The notes below the pieces were generated by a model. The model was not told the origin of the DNA. It ran no database searches and worked only from the letters and a program-made list of their open reading frames with translations. From Rhizopus sp. PT2906 (lineage: Eukaryota; Mucoromycota; Mucoromycetes; Mucorales; Rhizopodaceae), in contig JAMYHX010000018.1 of assembly GCA_025529335.1 (NCBI GenBank), positions 62,001-126,000 of the forward strand: a stretch of DNA of 64,000 nucleotides, written 5' to 3'. The translations under genes and the position numbers were made by a program. Of the stretch, positions 54,529 through 64,000 are shown in pieces (within the stretch, counting starts at the first letter, position 1; the number at the start of each line of letters is the position of its first letter).

Positions 54529-56606
54529 GTACCAAGCGTACCAGGCGTACCAAGCGTACCAAGCGTACCAGGTGTCGTGCTAATAGGCGACGTCAAATAC
54601 TTGTATTCGTCATCCCTCATTTATATTCAGGTCGTGCCCTCATTTATTAGTTCTTCTCTCAACTTTGAATAAAGAATAGTAATTATTAGCTATTGACTCC
54701 TACTGTTCTTATACACAAATATCAGAAATATAACACTAGGCGTACCAAGCGTACCATCTGTACCATCTGTACCTAGACCTAATAGTGTGGTTGACAAAAT
54801 ACTATTGGACTGAATCATATCATAATATAAACATCATTCTTGTGTGTTTATGCGATTCAGTTGGAGCTACGATATCCATATCGGCCCACGACATGCTCCA
54901 TAGCTTCCAGTTTAAGAGAATATGGGCACCAAAAAACTTATCTAACAGCTAGTAACTAACTAATATCACACGATATGCAGGGTTGTAAACTTTGATATAG
55001 AGGTCATTCACACGTATGCAAAAACTAGTACTGCCGCTTAGAAATCAAAATATCACACTGTACCTACTTATGTATTGTTTACGTTGTAAAGAAACGTCTT
55101 ACATGTCTGTACGTTCTTGGCTGTTATTGAAGCCATACAGTATCATATTTTCTCTCTATTACGACATTTATCCTAGCAATTACGCGAATGAGAAACGAAA
55201 CCGCAAAAAATCGCTCAACGTTAAGTTGTTACAAGCATCGCTGATTCTGGTCGATAAAGTCTCTTTCTCCAGAAATTTATGACGCCTAAGTTTACTTTTA
55301 GCTACAGACCAGAATTGTTCAATTGGGTTGAGTTCAGGAGAATATGAAGGAAGATAAGCATAGCGATAACCTCGGGACGTAACATACTTCACAATGTCTT
55401 CAGACTTGTGAATAGGAGCGTTATCCATAATGAGGCAGTGACCTTTCATATGTGGATACTGGTCCATTTCATCCAAAGTGTCTTTCAAAAAGCTAATATG
55501 GTAGCCCGTAACAATGCCGCTGCTCACATATCCAGATTTCTGTCCAGTCTTTCTCTTCTTAACAGGCCTTTGTACTCTCAAGCTTACTTTAATTAAACCT
55601 GAAGCAGAGATGGCACCCAATATAGCCGTAGTCTTTGCCCTCGTAGTCGGCACTGTAACAATAGCAGGAGTGCCTTTCTTAGACCATGCTCTTGTGCGTT
55701 TCATGTCTATATGAAATGCAGACTCATCAAGAAACACAAAATTGGTCAAGAAGTTCATATCAGTTTGTTACCACTTGCGAACCCAATCATGCCGTTCTTC
55801 AATCTTTACTGGACTATTTCTCTCCACAGAATGAAACTCTGCTTGTTTCACAGAAAGATTACATTCTCTTCTCATGAGGCTATACAGTGCTATTCGTGAC
55901 CTTAAGACTATCAAATTGCTGGATTAAATGCTCAATCACTTCAGCGACAGCAGCAGAGGGATTAGCATCAATAAAGTCGATAACAGCCTTTACGTGTTCA
56001 TCAATCAGAATGCGTCTACGACCTTTCCTTTTTACCGGTATCAAAAATGCTATCAGAACATTCCTCATACTGTTTAACCTATCTCTGGGTTGTACGAACA
56101 TGAATGCCCAATTGTTTCGCTGCAGCAGAAGCACTTATACACTTCTCAATCCTCAACTTAAAGAATCTAGCCTTATCCTGAGGAGTGTAAGAAGTATACG
56201 TATGTTTTTCGGCTGCCTCTCTCATACGAGAATCCTCATCTCTAGGCCAATCTACATGCATCACGCTAGTTCGAGATTCCTCAGCAGGTTTCTTTCGCAA
56301 GTATTGAGCATGCGAACTAATCGTCTCAAGAGCAAATTGTTCCTGGTCAACGATGTAGTTCATAGGCTCAGGCCTACCATTCTCATCGACAATATTTCCT
56401 TGTTCATCTTTGTATGAAAACTGTGCACTTAAGTTTGAAATTGTAAAGTAGTAGAAACCAGCAAAAACCAGAAGTGCCAAGAACTACTTCGCGACATTTT
56501 GATTCCCAGGCAGAGCGCCATTTATTTTTAAAAAATGCGACTGACATTTTTAAAGCATCGACATTGATTTTCAGAGCCTGCGACTTTGCTTTTTGAAAAC
56601 ACTGTA
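54529..56606 (-). repeat. Right long inverted arm
   Basis: Reverse complement of 50866-52943; runs from the 9-bp repeat array to CACTG-TA. Confidence 0.92.
55180..56480 (-). pseudogene. Mariner/Tc1-family transposase, right copy (same lesions)
   Basis: Mirror of 50992-52292. The open pieces (56480-56079, 56134-55880 and 55758-55180) translate to the same proteins as the left copy, residue for residue, so every stop and frameshift is shared. See the left copy for motifs. Confidence 0.85.
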
Positions 56607-58345
56607 CATCACTCTTTCAGAACATAAAACCTCTTTTTGTGAAATCCATTTTAATGATTGGATAAGTAGACATCACGACTCAATGCTTAAGTCACATTTG
56701 AATTTTTCATACTATTTTATCTCCTTTTGCCTCAACATTGACTAGCAATGACTGGAAGGGAAACATGTGTGCTCTTTGACAAAACTGGTAAGCCTATGGA
56801 GGGGGAACTTTGGAAGATAGAAGCTTCCGCGTCTGTTTTATCTTTATCGCTCTAGAGCCTTTTCCCAGATTCGAAAGTAGTTCCTGAGTTAATATGTTAT
56901 AATATTTGATTCAGAGACTTACAGTGAAGGAAGCTCTTGAATGGGCTTTTCCACATGAAGGCTGTTGAGGTTCTTTCTGCAAGAAATCCATTTGAACGTT
57001 GCTCACCAGAAAGAGATCATCAAATGAATAACGTATTGATATGCATACACTAGCTTTTATTGTGTAAGCTAATAGTACTATTTACAACCACGTCATATAA
57101 ACAGATAACAAACAAAGTGAAAGGTGCTAAATATCACGATAATGTTTAAAGTTATTTCTATGCAAATACTGTCAATATTATTGTACGATAAACAAAATGC
57201 TTTTAAACGAATTATTTCGATTGTATAACTCTTGAACAAATACATCAGCAAGTTCTTTTATGGATCAAGCCCTATAGGCAATACTCTCTTGTTACTTCAG
57301 ATCCCAGTTGGATAACATTTTCAAGGTGAAGCAAGTATGGAGAAAAAGAATATCACTATTAAACCTCCGAGATAATTATCCAAGTACAAAAACTGCTTAG
57401 TGTTGTAAAGTCAATAGAAGGAGGGAAAAAAGCGACAGACTAACGCTTTTATGAGCAAGTGTGTTTAGAAAGAAAAAGGCAGGCTAGTAAAATTATGGCT
57501 AGAGCCATCGTTGATCATTGTAGATCAACTCCCAGCCATTTGCTTTTAATAGCATATACAGATATATTAGTCATAAAGGAGCCATGTTTATGATAGGTTT
57601 AAACATTCCCTAACTTAGGAGTTTTTTTTTACTTTGAACAAAGAATGTTAATTAATTCCGTTTTTCCTTTTTCTGTTTGTTGCATTCACACGCTCTGTTT
57701 ACACATCTCGCTTGTTTCAATATCATGCCATCCACAAACAAACAACTGAGAGGGTTTATCATACATCATCAACTCATAAAAAGAGTATGGTTCTAAATGA
57801 TGTTTATCAAAGTCGCATATTACAGGATAAACTGAACTCATATGGAACTCAAGCACTTGTGGCAAGTGAAATAATAAACAACACGAGTTCATAAAGGGTT
57901 TTTTCATTAAACAAAAAAAACCCTTCATTTACCCTTGACATAGGGAGAGTTCAATTCTGATAAAAAGCAATAGTTACAACAAATGATGACACTTTTATAG
58001 ACACACGATTTGCATCAGACTAGAGAAAGATGATAAAATCCTTATCCTATTTCATCACTAGTATCAGTCTAAATAGGTTGTGTTTAAGCATTAAAGAAAG
58101 AGAAATAAGAAAAAGTATCTGTTTTCATGTCTTGGGAATAAAAGCATATCAGAACTACATCAAATGCTCGTCTTTGTAGTAAGGCTATTGTCTTTTATGC
58201 AAGTCTATAAATATTTATTAAAGCATGAACCTCCAAAGGGAAGCTCCTTTTTTTTTATTATTCAGAATTCAAGTCCGTCATCTCTGATATTTTGTGTGTT
58301 TTCGAAATATCTTTTTTCTCTTTTTCTTTCTTTTTCAAAAAAAAA
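56607..58345. other. Long intergenic region, possible gene debris
   Basis: The frame 57686-57928 (minus; contains VYPVICDFDKHHLEPYSFYE) and an overlapping plus-strand frame (57712-57894) both look protein-like. Without splice partners or a family neither is claimed. The remainder is A+T-rich with T runs. Confidence 0.4.
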
Positions 58346-59419
58346 ATGAAATTCTTTACCAAAGCAATATTTTTCTTACTAGGTTACTCTTTTATATATA
58401 TTCTCTCTCAATGTGAATATTACTAAACTATATATATATATATTCTATTGTAGCATACATATTGTTATCAACCACATCCATTCTTGCATCACCACTCCGA
58501 GATGTATCCACCACATCCGTTGACTTGACAGAGAATCCACTCGACATGAACGGGGATGAGACACTTTATGTGACAGTGACAAGAGTAGATGATCTTCTTG
58601 ATGATGATGGTTCTCTTTTGGCTGAAAGGGTCATGGCTGTGCGTGTGACCTTTGATGTCTTTGAGAATAGAGTAAAAAAAAAAAAATATTTATTCGCATG
58701 AATACAGTCTAAAAAAAAAACTATCCGTAGTTGATGTGTAACGGTCAGCCGGTAGAAATTGGTGTATCTAATATCCAAGTTGAGGCTCAGATGGTTTCAA
58801 ATCCTGAAAAGTTGACTATTACAAGCGAAGAAGATGCTGCGATATTGGCTGATAGCTTTGATACTGGCCTTGTTACAGTCGAAATTACAGCAACTCTTTT
58901 GGACGAATTGAAGACGGATGATGGTATGGTCTTCCGTCGTCTGAGTGTCAAGGAGTTGATTACAGAAGTCAATGGCGCCAAAGTAGTCCAAACTGAGGCT
59001 GCTCAACAAATCTTGGATGTCTTTGATAATGGTGCCTTGGTCAAATGGACCGTTGATCCTTTGACTGGATTTATGCTTCCTGCTGATGACAATAGTAATG
59101 CTTCAGGTAAAAAAAAAAATGAATGTGTAAATGCTGATCAATCATCTAAATATTTCATTGCTTAGCCTCATCAGAGTCAGCCCTCGATTCAGTTTCGACT
59201 TGGTGGCACAGCCAGTCCTCTCTTAATCAAGAGGCTATCTGTACTGGTGCCGCGGCTTCTGGTTTCCTTCTTTTGACTCTCGCATTTGTGCTTATTCACA
59301 GATCATTGAAGAAGAAGCGTGAATATGAACTTGTTCAAGAAGAAGAACAACCTCCTGCTTACGATGAGCAGGAAGAGACAACTGTTGAAGAAAAGAAACC
59401 TTTCTTGGCCTCCAACTAA
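58346..59419 (+). CDS. Type I membrane protein with PPAY cytoplasmic tail (294 aa)
   Basis: Model: join(58346..58382, 58454..58671, 58731..59106, 59166..59419). The signal peptide is split by the first intron (MKFFTKAIFFLL/AYILLSTTSILA). The extracellular part (about 25-215) is acidic with two similar halves (VTVTRVDDLLDDDGSLLAER and VEITATLLDELKTDDGMVFR, each followed by a beta-rich stretch), suggesting a duplicated domain. One transmembrane helix (ASGFLLLTLAFVLIHR) precedes a basic stop-transfer (SLKKKREYE) and an acidic tail with PPAYDEQ, a PY motif for Nedd4/Rsp5-type ubiquitin ligases (inference). No named family. It converges on the HSP110 gene. Confidence 0.75.
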
Positions 59420-59741
59420 GTCATGTGTACATCAAGCCTATCCCATATTTGTTGCAATAAATAAAAACATTACGTTAACTAGTTCTGGATGAACGCAGTC
59501 TATATGTACATCTACATTGTGTCACCTCATTTTACGCCTCATCACCCTCCTCCTCTTTTTTTTTTTAAGCAGACTGAGTATCATTATAGTTGCACAACGA
59601 GTTCATTGTTAAGATCTCTTATTATTTGCATGAATATTGATTTTTAAAACTCTAGAAAATGGTACAATTTATTGGCTTTTTTTCTTTACAAAATTCAGAG
59701 ATTTTTTTTTAAAATGAATATAAATGATGATAGCTGTTGTT
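59420..59741. other. Convergent 3' intergenic region
   Basis: Between the membrane protein and HSP110 stops. T-rich, with an AATAAA-like signal at 59457-59463 for the plus gene. No gene. Confidence 0.55.
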
Positions 59742-62245
59742 TTAATCAATGTCCATTTCGTCCTTCTTCTTGTTATCTGAAGCTTCTTCCATAGGGGTAT
59801 CGGCATCTGCTGCAGGTGTAGTATTTTCACTCTTATTTTCTTCATTAGCAGCAGGTTCCTCTACCTTAGGAGCAGGCTTAGGCTTGTTCAAGATAGGGTT
59901 AGCAAAGTAGATGATAGCTTCTTCTTCCTTCTTGATATCGCGAGAGAACAAGACAGGTGTTTCACACTTGGGAAGTTGAGCTTGCTTGGCATTTTGTTCA
60001 TCCATCCATCTGCCAGCACGTTCACAACGTTCGACAATGTCTTGCTTTTCATGAGCAGGGATGTGAGAGTATTTTTCGTCGGCGCTCATGGCTTCTTGAG
60101 TCAAGCGTTGAATGGTCTCACGGAGTGAGCGTTCGGCATGAGGACGCTCTTCGGCTTCACGATAACGTTCAACAACAGGGTTACCAATCTTCTTTAAAGC
60201 TTCAAGCTTTTCAACATAAACGCTCTTGGGAGCATCATAGCCTTCGTCATAGATCCAGTCGACAACGGCATTAAGATCATCAGCAAACTTGTCCTTGATA
60301 GAAGGATCAATGTATTCAGAAAGAGGACCAAGGATCTTGTCACGCATTTCGTAACCGTATTCTTCAAGAGAGTTCTTGGCTGCTTCAGTAGCGGCAATGA
60401 GCTTGTCATTGGCGTACATTTGGCTTTCCTTTTCTGTGTATTCGTTGATGAGTTCCTTGGAAATAGAAGTGTTTCCGGAAATAACAGGAAGATCGCCAGT
60501 CTTGACGAGCTTCTTGACCTTCTTGACTTCCTTTTCACCGTCCTTGTTCTTGGTCTCTTCATCAACCATCTTTTCTTCAACAGTATATGCTGATTCAACA
60601 GTCAAGATACCGTGAATATTGAGTCTGACCTTGACCTTGATCTGAGCGGGCTCGCCGTTCACAGGTTGGACATTCTTGATGTTGAATTGACCGATCCAAG
60701 GGTTGATACCGCGAGGCAAGGCTTCAGGGTTAGCGTAAACAGCTTGTAAGGTGAAAGGTTCACGGCGGTAGAAGGTCAAAATCTTGGTAGAAGGAATAGA
60801 GTTGTTGTTGTCGAAAACAACGATTTCGGTGTCTTCTTCTTCAGGTGTAGCATCCCAAGTGAGCTTGATGGGATAGGAGCAAATATCATTCACACGGAAG
60901 TCACGAACCTTGAAGACAGGAGAGAGCATGGCGCATTGAAGAGCAGCACCACGAGCCATAGCCTCATCTTGGTTCAAAGTAGTAGAAACGTCCTTACCGA
61001 AGAATTTGGAAATAGTGGCCTTGATGGCAGGAATACGAGTAGTACCACCGACGATTTCAACAGAGTGAATATCGTCAGTAGTCATACCGGCATTTTCAAG
61101 AGCCTTGGCCAAGACGGATTCGGTACGAGAGAACAAGTGAGAGGCCCATTGTTCAAATTCCTCACGGTCTACCATAGCGTTGACATCCTTATCATCCATG
61201 ATGGATTCAATGTTGACAGGGGCTTGAGGATTGGCAGAAAGGACTTTCTTGCAACGTTCAGCAGCGACACGGAGACGCAAGAGAGCCTTCTTGTTGCTAT
61301 AGACGTCAATCTTGTACTTTTCCTTGAATTGTTCAGCAAGGTGGTCAACAATGACAGCATCAAATTCACGACCACCAAAGTGGGTATCGTAAGCATTGCC
61401 GCGGACAGTCAATTGTCCCTTGAGGAAAGAGACAATAGATACAGAGTAAGAAGAGTGACCGATATCGACAAAGGCAACATTTCTAGGCTTATCTTCGGGT
61501 AAATCGAGCTTGGTAATACCATAGCCAAGGGCAGCAGCAGTCAAATCATTGACAAGACGGAGACAGTTCAAACCGACCATTTCAGCAGCAGAGAGAACAG
61601 CACGGCGTTGAACTTCAGTGAACCAGCCAGGAACAGTGATGACACAGTCAGAGACGGGACCCTTTAATTCAGCAGATGTGATATCCTTGAGCTTGTGAAG
61701 ATACATGGCCAAGAGTTGAACATTGGAGAAAACAGCTTCTTCGCCAAGGTAGTTGACCTATAACAAAAAGGTGTTATCCTCTGCTCGCACACAAACACAC
61801 ACACACGATGTAAAAACTTACCTTGACACCAGCCTGTCCGTTGGCATCAGCTAACTCGGCCATAAGGTGGTTCTTTTCAATTTCTTGAACTTCAGGGTCA
61901 TTGAAGGTGCGACCGATGAGGCGCTTCAAGCTGATGACAGTATTCTTTGCATTGCTGATTTCCTGAGTCTTTGCACCTTCACCAAGATATCTTTGCTTAG
62001 GACCGAAAGATACGATAGAACTATATAAACATGAGTAAAAAATATAAAAAAAATAAAAATAATAACAAAGGCTTACGGTGTAGCACGGTTGGAGACTTCG
62101 TTACAGATAACATCAATACCACGGTTACGAGCAACGGCAATGACAGCCTGAAGATTACCAAGATCAATACCCTATTAAGGCACATGTTAGCATACACACA
62201 TAAAAGTTTCAGCACATGTCCTTCATTACTTACAACAACTGACAT
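59742..62245 (-). CDS. SSE1: Hsp110/Sse1 heat shock protein (773 aa)
   Basis: Model: complement(59742..61757, 61822..62020, 62077..62171, 62234..62245). The first exon is only four codons (MSVV), then GIDLGNLQAVIAVARNRGID. The nucleotide-binding domain has CNEVSNRATPSIVSFGPKQR, VPGWFTEVQRRAVLSAAEMV, FVDIGHSSYSVSIVSFLKGQ and VGGTTRIPAIKATISKFFG. The Hsp110 beta-domain insertion (acidic/lysine loop KDGEKEVKKVKK) and long C-terminal helical domain follow, ending in an acidic tail with KKKDEMDID. Hsp110 acts as nucleotide exchange factor for Hsp70 and as a holdase in the cytosol. The tail lacks the EEVD of Hsp70, as expected. Codon choice is biased to C-ending codons compared with neighbours, which suggests high expression. 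Confidence 0.96.
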
Positions 62246-62788
62246 TCTATTCTTTCAAGTTATTTCGGTTTGAAAATAAAAAGAGGACTAAAAACAATTT
62301 TTTCCCAATTTAAAAAAATTAGGTCCAAGTTTGCGAAAGGATTTAGACTGTAAGCCAATCAAAAGACTCCAGATTAACTTTCTACAACTTTCTCGGAGAT
62401 TCTAGAGAGAAAGTCACTTTGGACTATAAATAAGCCACGTTAAAGTACTACAAGTCTCAATGGCTTTATATCTTCTTTATGTTTTTTTTTTTTTTTTTTT
62501 TTCAGCACTGATATGTTTGAATTCTATTGCTTTGTAGAAAGGATAACAGTTTGTTTTTTTTTTGCTGTTGTTGTTGTTGTAAAGAGCGCTTAAAAGGAAG
62601 AAAATAGAATGGATAAAAAGGAATATTCCAAGCAATCGAAAGAGAAAACCTTATTTTTTTTATGAGTTTGTATTATTGACGACTGTTAAATGATGTATAT
62701 TTTAAAAAAGGGAAATGTTGCAGAAAATGAGGATGTACACACAAAGTAGAAAATACAACTGCTACTTTTGACAATAAGAATATAAAAA
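62246..62788. other. HSP110 promoter region
   Basis: Holds the heat-shock-element-like array (62389-62408), a long T run (62485-62502) and a (TTG)n stretch near 62568-62580; no gene. Confidence 0.55.
62389..62408. promoter_or_regulatory. Heat-shock-element-like array
   Basis: Four adjacent 5-bp modules TTTCT-CGGAG-ATTCT-AGAGA. Two are perfect nTTCn, and two are one-mismatch nGAAn in the alternating orientation that Hsf1 binds. It lies 144-163 bp upstream of the HSP110 start codon, a sensible position for Hsf1 control. Confidence 0.5.
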
Positions 62789-64000
62789 TTAGAATAGATA
62801 TACAGATTGAGTTAAAGGTAAAGACGACACAGGATCACAAACGCATTCTTGTCCATCAGCCATTACTTTGTATGTCTCAGGATCGACTGTAATCTTTGGC
62901 ATGGCATCATTTAATTTCATGTCTGCCTTAGTCACAGTACGACATCCTTTAACGGCCTCTATACGTTTACGTAACCCATAAGCTTGCACAACACCTTCAT
63001 CCAAAGAAAGCTGTGACACAAACACTAGACTAGAAAATGATATACTAGATGGGTAGGCTCCATACATGGGTCTTGAGATAGTAGGCTCTGTTGTAGGAAT
63101 AGATCCATTTGCATCACCTGTTTATAAATATCTTTAGCCTTTGTAAAGGAATACATTAAAAAAATAGCCTACCCATTTGACCCCAAACGATAATACCTGC
63201 CTTTAGGATAAGCTCAGGCTTGGATCCAAAGTATTCAGGAGTAAAGCAAACTAAATCTGCCACTTTGCCAACTTCAATGGATCCAACCAAGTGACTAATG
63301 CCGTGAGCCAAAGCACTATAAACAAAACGGATTAGAGAGTGTAACGATTACCCTCTTGCGCTACTTACACATTAATGGTATATTTAGCGATATATCTTTT
63401 GATTCTATAATTATCTCCCTCTACGCCTTCATCTTGCTGTAATTTACCACGCTGCTGTTTCATCTTACTGGCCGTCTTCCAGGTACGAAGGATGACTTCG
63501 CCTATTCTACCCATCGCTTGTGAATCAGAACTGATCATGCTGATGGCGCCCATATCCTGCAAGACATCCTCTGCGGCAATTGTCTCGGCTCTGATTCGAC
63601 TTTCTGCGAATGCAACGTCCTCTGGTATAGATTTAGATAAATGATGACATACCATTAACATATCAACGTGTTCATCTAATGTGTTTGCAGTGAATGGTCG
63701 CGTAGGATTTGTAGAAGATGGCAAGACGTTTGGTTGACTACAGACAGTGATAACTATAGGAACATTAGTCACATTTTTTACAATAGATTCATACGACTTG
63801 TACTTTACTATCTGGGGCGTGACCTCCTCCGGCACCCTCACTATGATAGGTATGGATAGTTCTTCCTTTAAAAGCATTGACAGTTGATTCTACAAATCCA
63901 GCCTCATTCAAAGTATCTGTATGAATGGTGGCCTATATATATTTAGAAAACAATAAATTCTACAAACTTCATCTTTAGCCTTTTAAAAAAAAAACAAACC
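62789..64000 (-). CDS. Urease, C-terminal half (cut by window end)
   Basis: Model within the window: complement(62789..63117, 63173..63315, 63369..63753, 63809..63932); the next upstream exon lies beyond the window. Hydrolyses urea to ammonia and carbamate; nickel enzyme in the cytosol. Readable alpha-subunit-like segments: ATIHTDTLNEAGFVESTVNA, SEGAGGGHAPDI, CSQPNVLPSSTNPTRPF, LDEHVDMLMVCHHLSKSIPE (active-site His flap), VAFAESRIRAETIAAEDVLQ, GAISMISSDSQAMGRIGEV (Asp ligand region), AHGISHLVGSIEVGK and PMYGAYPSS, ending in SLPLTQSVYLF. The 63809-63753 intron has to be removed: the unspliced frame from 63877 reads through it and is wrong upstream. Fungal ureases are single fused gamma-beta-alpha chains, and only the last 380 or so residues are here. 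Confidence 0.95.

Larger units (their letters stand above)
50866..56606. mobile_element. Composite TIR element: 2078-bp inverted arms flanking a nuclease gene
   Basis: Total 5741 bp including the flanking TA dinucleotides. The left arm 50866-52943 and right arm 54529-56606 are of exactly equal length and read as reverse complements wherever compared (termini, transposase frames, inner ends). Outer ends are TA-CAGTGTTTTCAAAAAG and its inverse ending CACTG-TA, which is the Tc1/mariner target and terminus style. The centre (52944-54528) holds one spliced gene. No inner terminal repeats were found, so this is not simply two complete mariner elements side by side. Confidence 0.9.

Noticed and set aside
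50866..56606. Two complete Tc1 elements inserted head-to-head
   Set aside because: Each would need an inner copy of the terminal repeat; I find none near 52300-52990 or 54530-55180, and the arms have identical length with shared inner ends.
60936..61502. 188-aa plus-strand frame inside HSP110
   Set aside because: Antisense shadow of a highly biased coding sequence.
63365..63877. Continuous 170-aa urease frame beginning at 63877
   Set aside because: Its first 40 residues do not fit urease; a 55-nt GTAAAG...ATAG intron restores the conserved GGGHAPDI to CSQPNVLPSS junction.
1..64000. CRISPR arrays, bacterial operons, plasmid origins
   Set aside because: None seen; spliced eukaryotic genes throughout.

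Overview
This is a nuclear fungal window with features typical of Mucoromycota (Mucorales-like). It is A+T-rich, most genes are cut by short introns (about 40-60 nt, GTAAGT/GTATGT to TAG), intergenic spaces carry long T and A runs, and the degenerate transposons (Helitron, Tc1/mariner, LINE, tyrosine-recombinase element) resemble those common in Rhizopus and Mucor. The order is inferred from gene and transposon flavour, not proven.

Layout. 1-1.1 kb: 3' end of alanyl-tRNA synthetase. 1.2-10 kb: a transposon graveyard (Tc1-like relic, Helitron fragment, a LINE ORF1-only insertion with an 11-bp target duplication, second Tc1-like relic), a small three-exon gene, a secreted Ala/Glu/Pro repeat protein and two decayed genes. 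10.8-20.6 kb: ATF2/Atf1-type bZIP factor, class II HDAC-like hydrolase, ceruloplasmin-like multicopper protein, MSH3 and a Ser/Asn-rich protein. 21.6-23.5 kb: second transposon patch (solo 69-bp terminal repeat, LINE reverse transcriptase, tyrosine recombinase). 23.9-43.5 kb: dense housekeeping region with NMNAT, GH125 mannosidase, ACBD5-like acyl-CoA-binding tail-anchored protein, Has1 helicase, MCM-binding protein, a PAK kinase, an FHA protein, a BTB protein and a GCK/SPAK-like Ste20 kinase. 44.0-44.4 kb: a GC-rich, strongly structured candidate ncRNA. 47.3-50.5 kb: DUF1308 protein and F-box/WD40 protein. 58.3-64 kb: type I membrane protein with a PPAY tail, Hsp110/Sse1 with an upstream heat-shock-element-like array, and the 3' half of urease.

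The outstanding object is at 50866-56606: a 5.74-kb element with two 2078-bp inverted arms. Their outer termini are Tc1/mariner-like (TA, then CAGTG). Each arm carries the same mariner-family transposase with the same disabling lesions. Between them is one intact spliced gene for a PD-(D/E)XK (Rpn/YhgA-like) nuclease-type protein. The inner ends of the arms fall inside a 9-bp tandem repeat. A diverged copy of the terminus lies alone at 21.66 kb.

The genes do not form a pathway. They are ordinary single-copy eukaryotic functions (translation, mismatch repair, NAD synthesis, glycan trimming, ribosome biogenesis, replication, signalling, proteostasis, nitrogen use) interleaved with transposon debris. 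Exon models were built by eye; where coordinates are given as joins, the reading frame closes across every junction unless stated otherwise.
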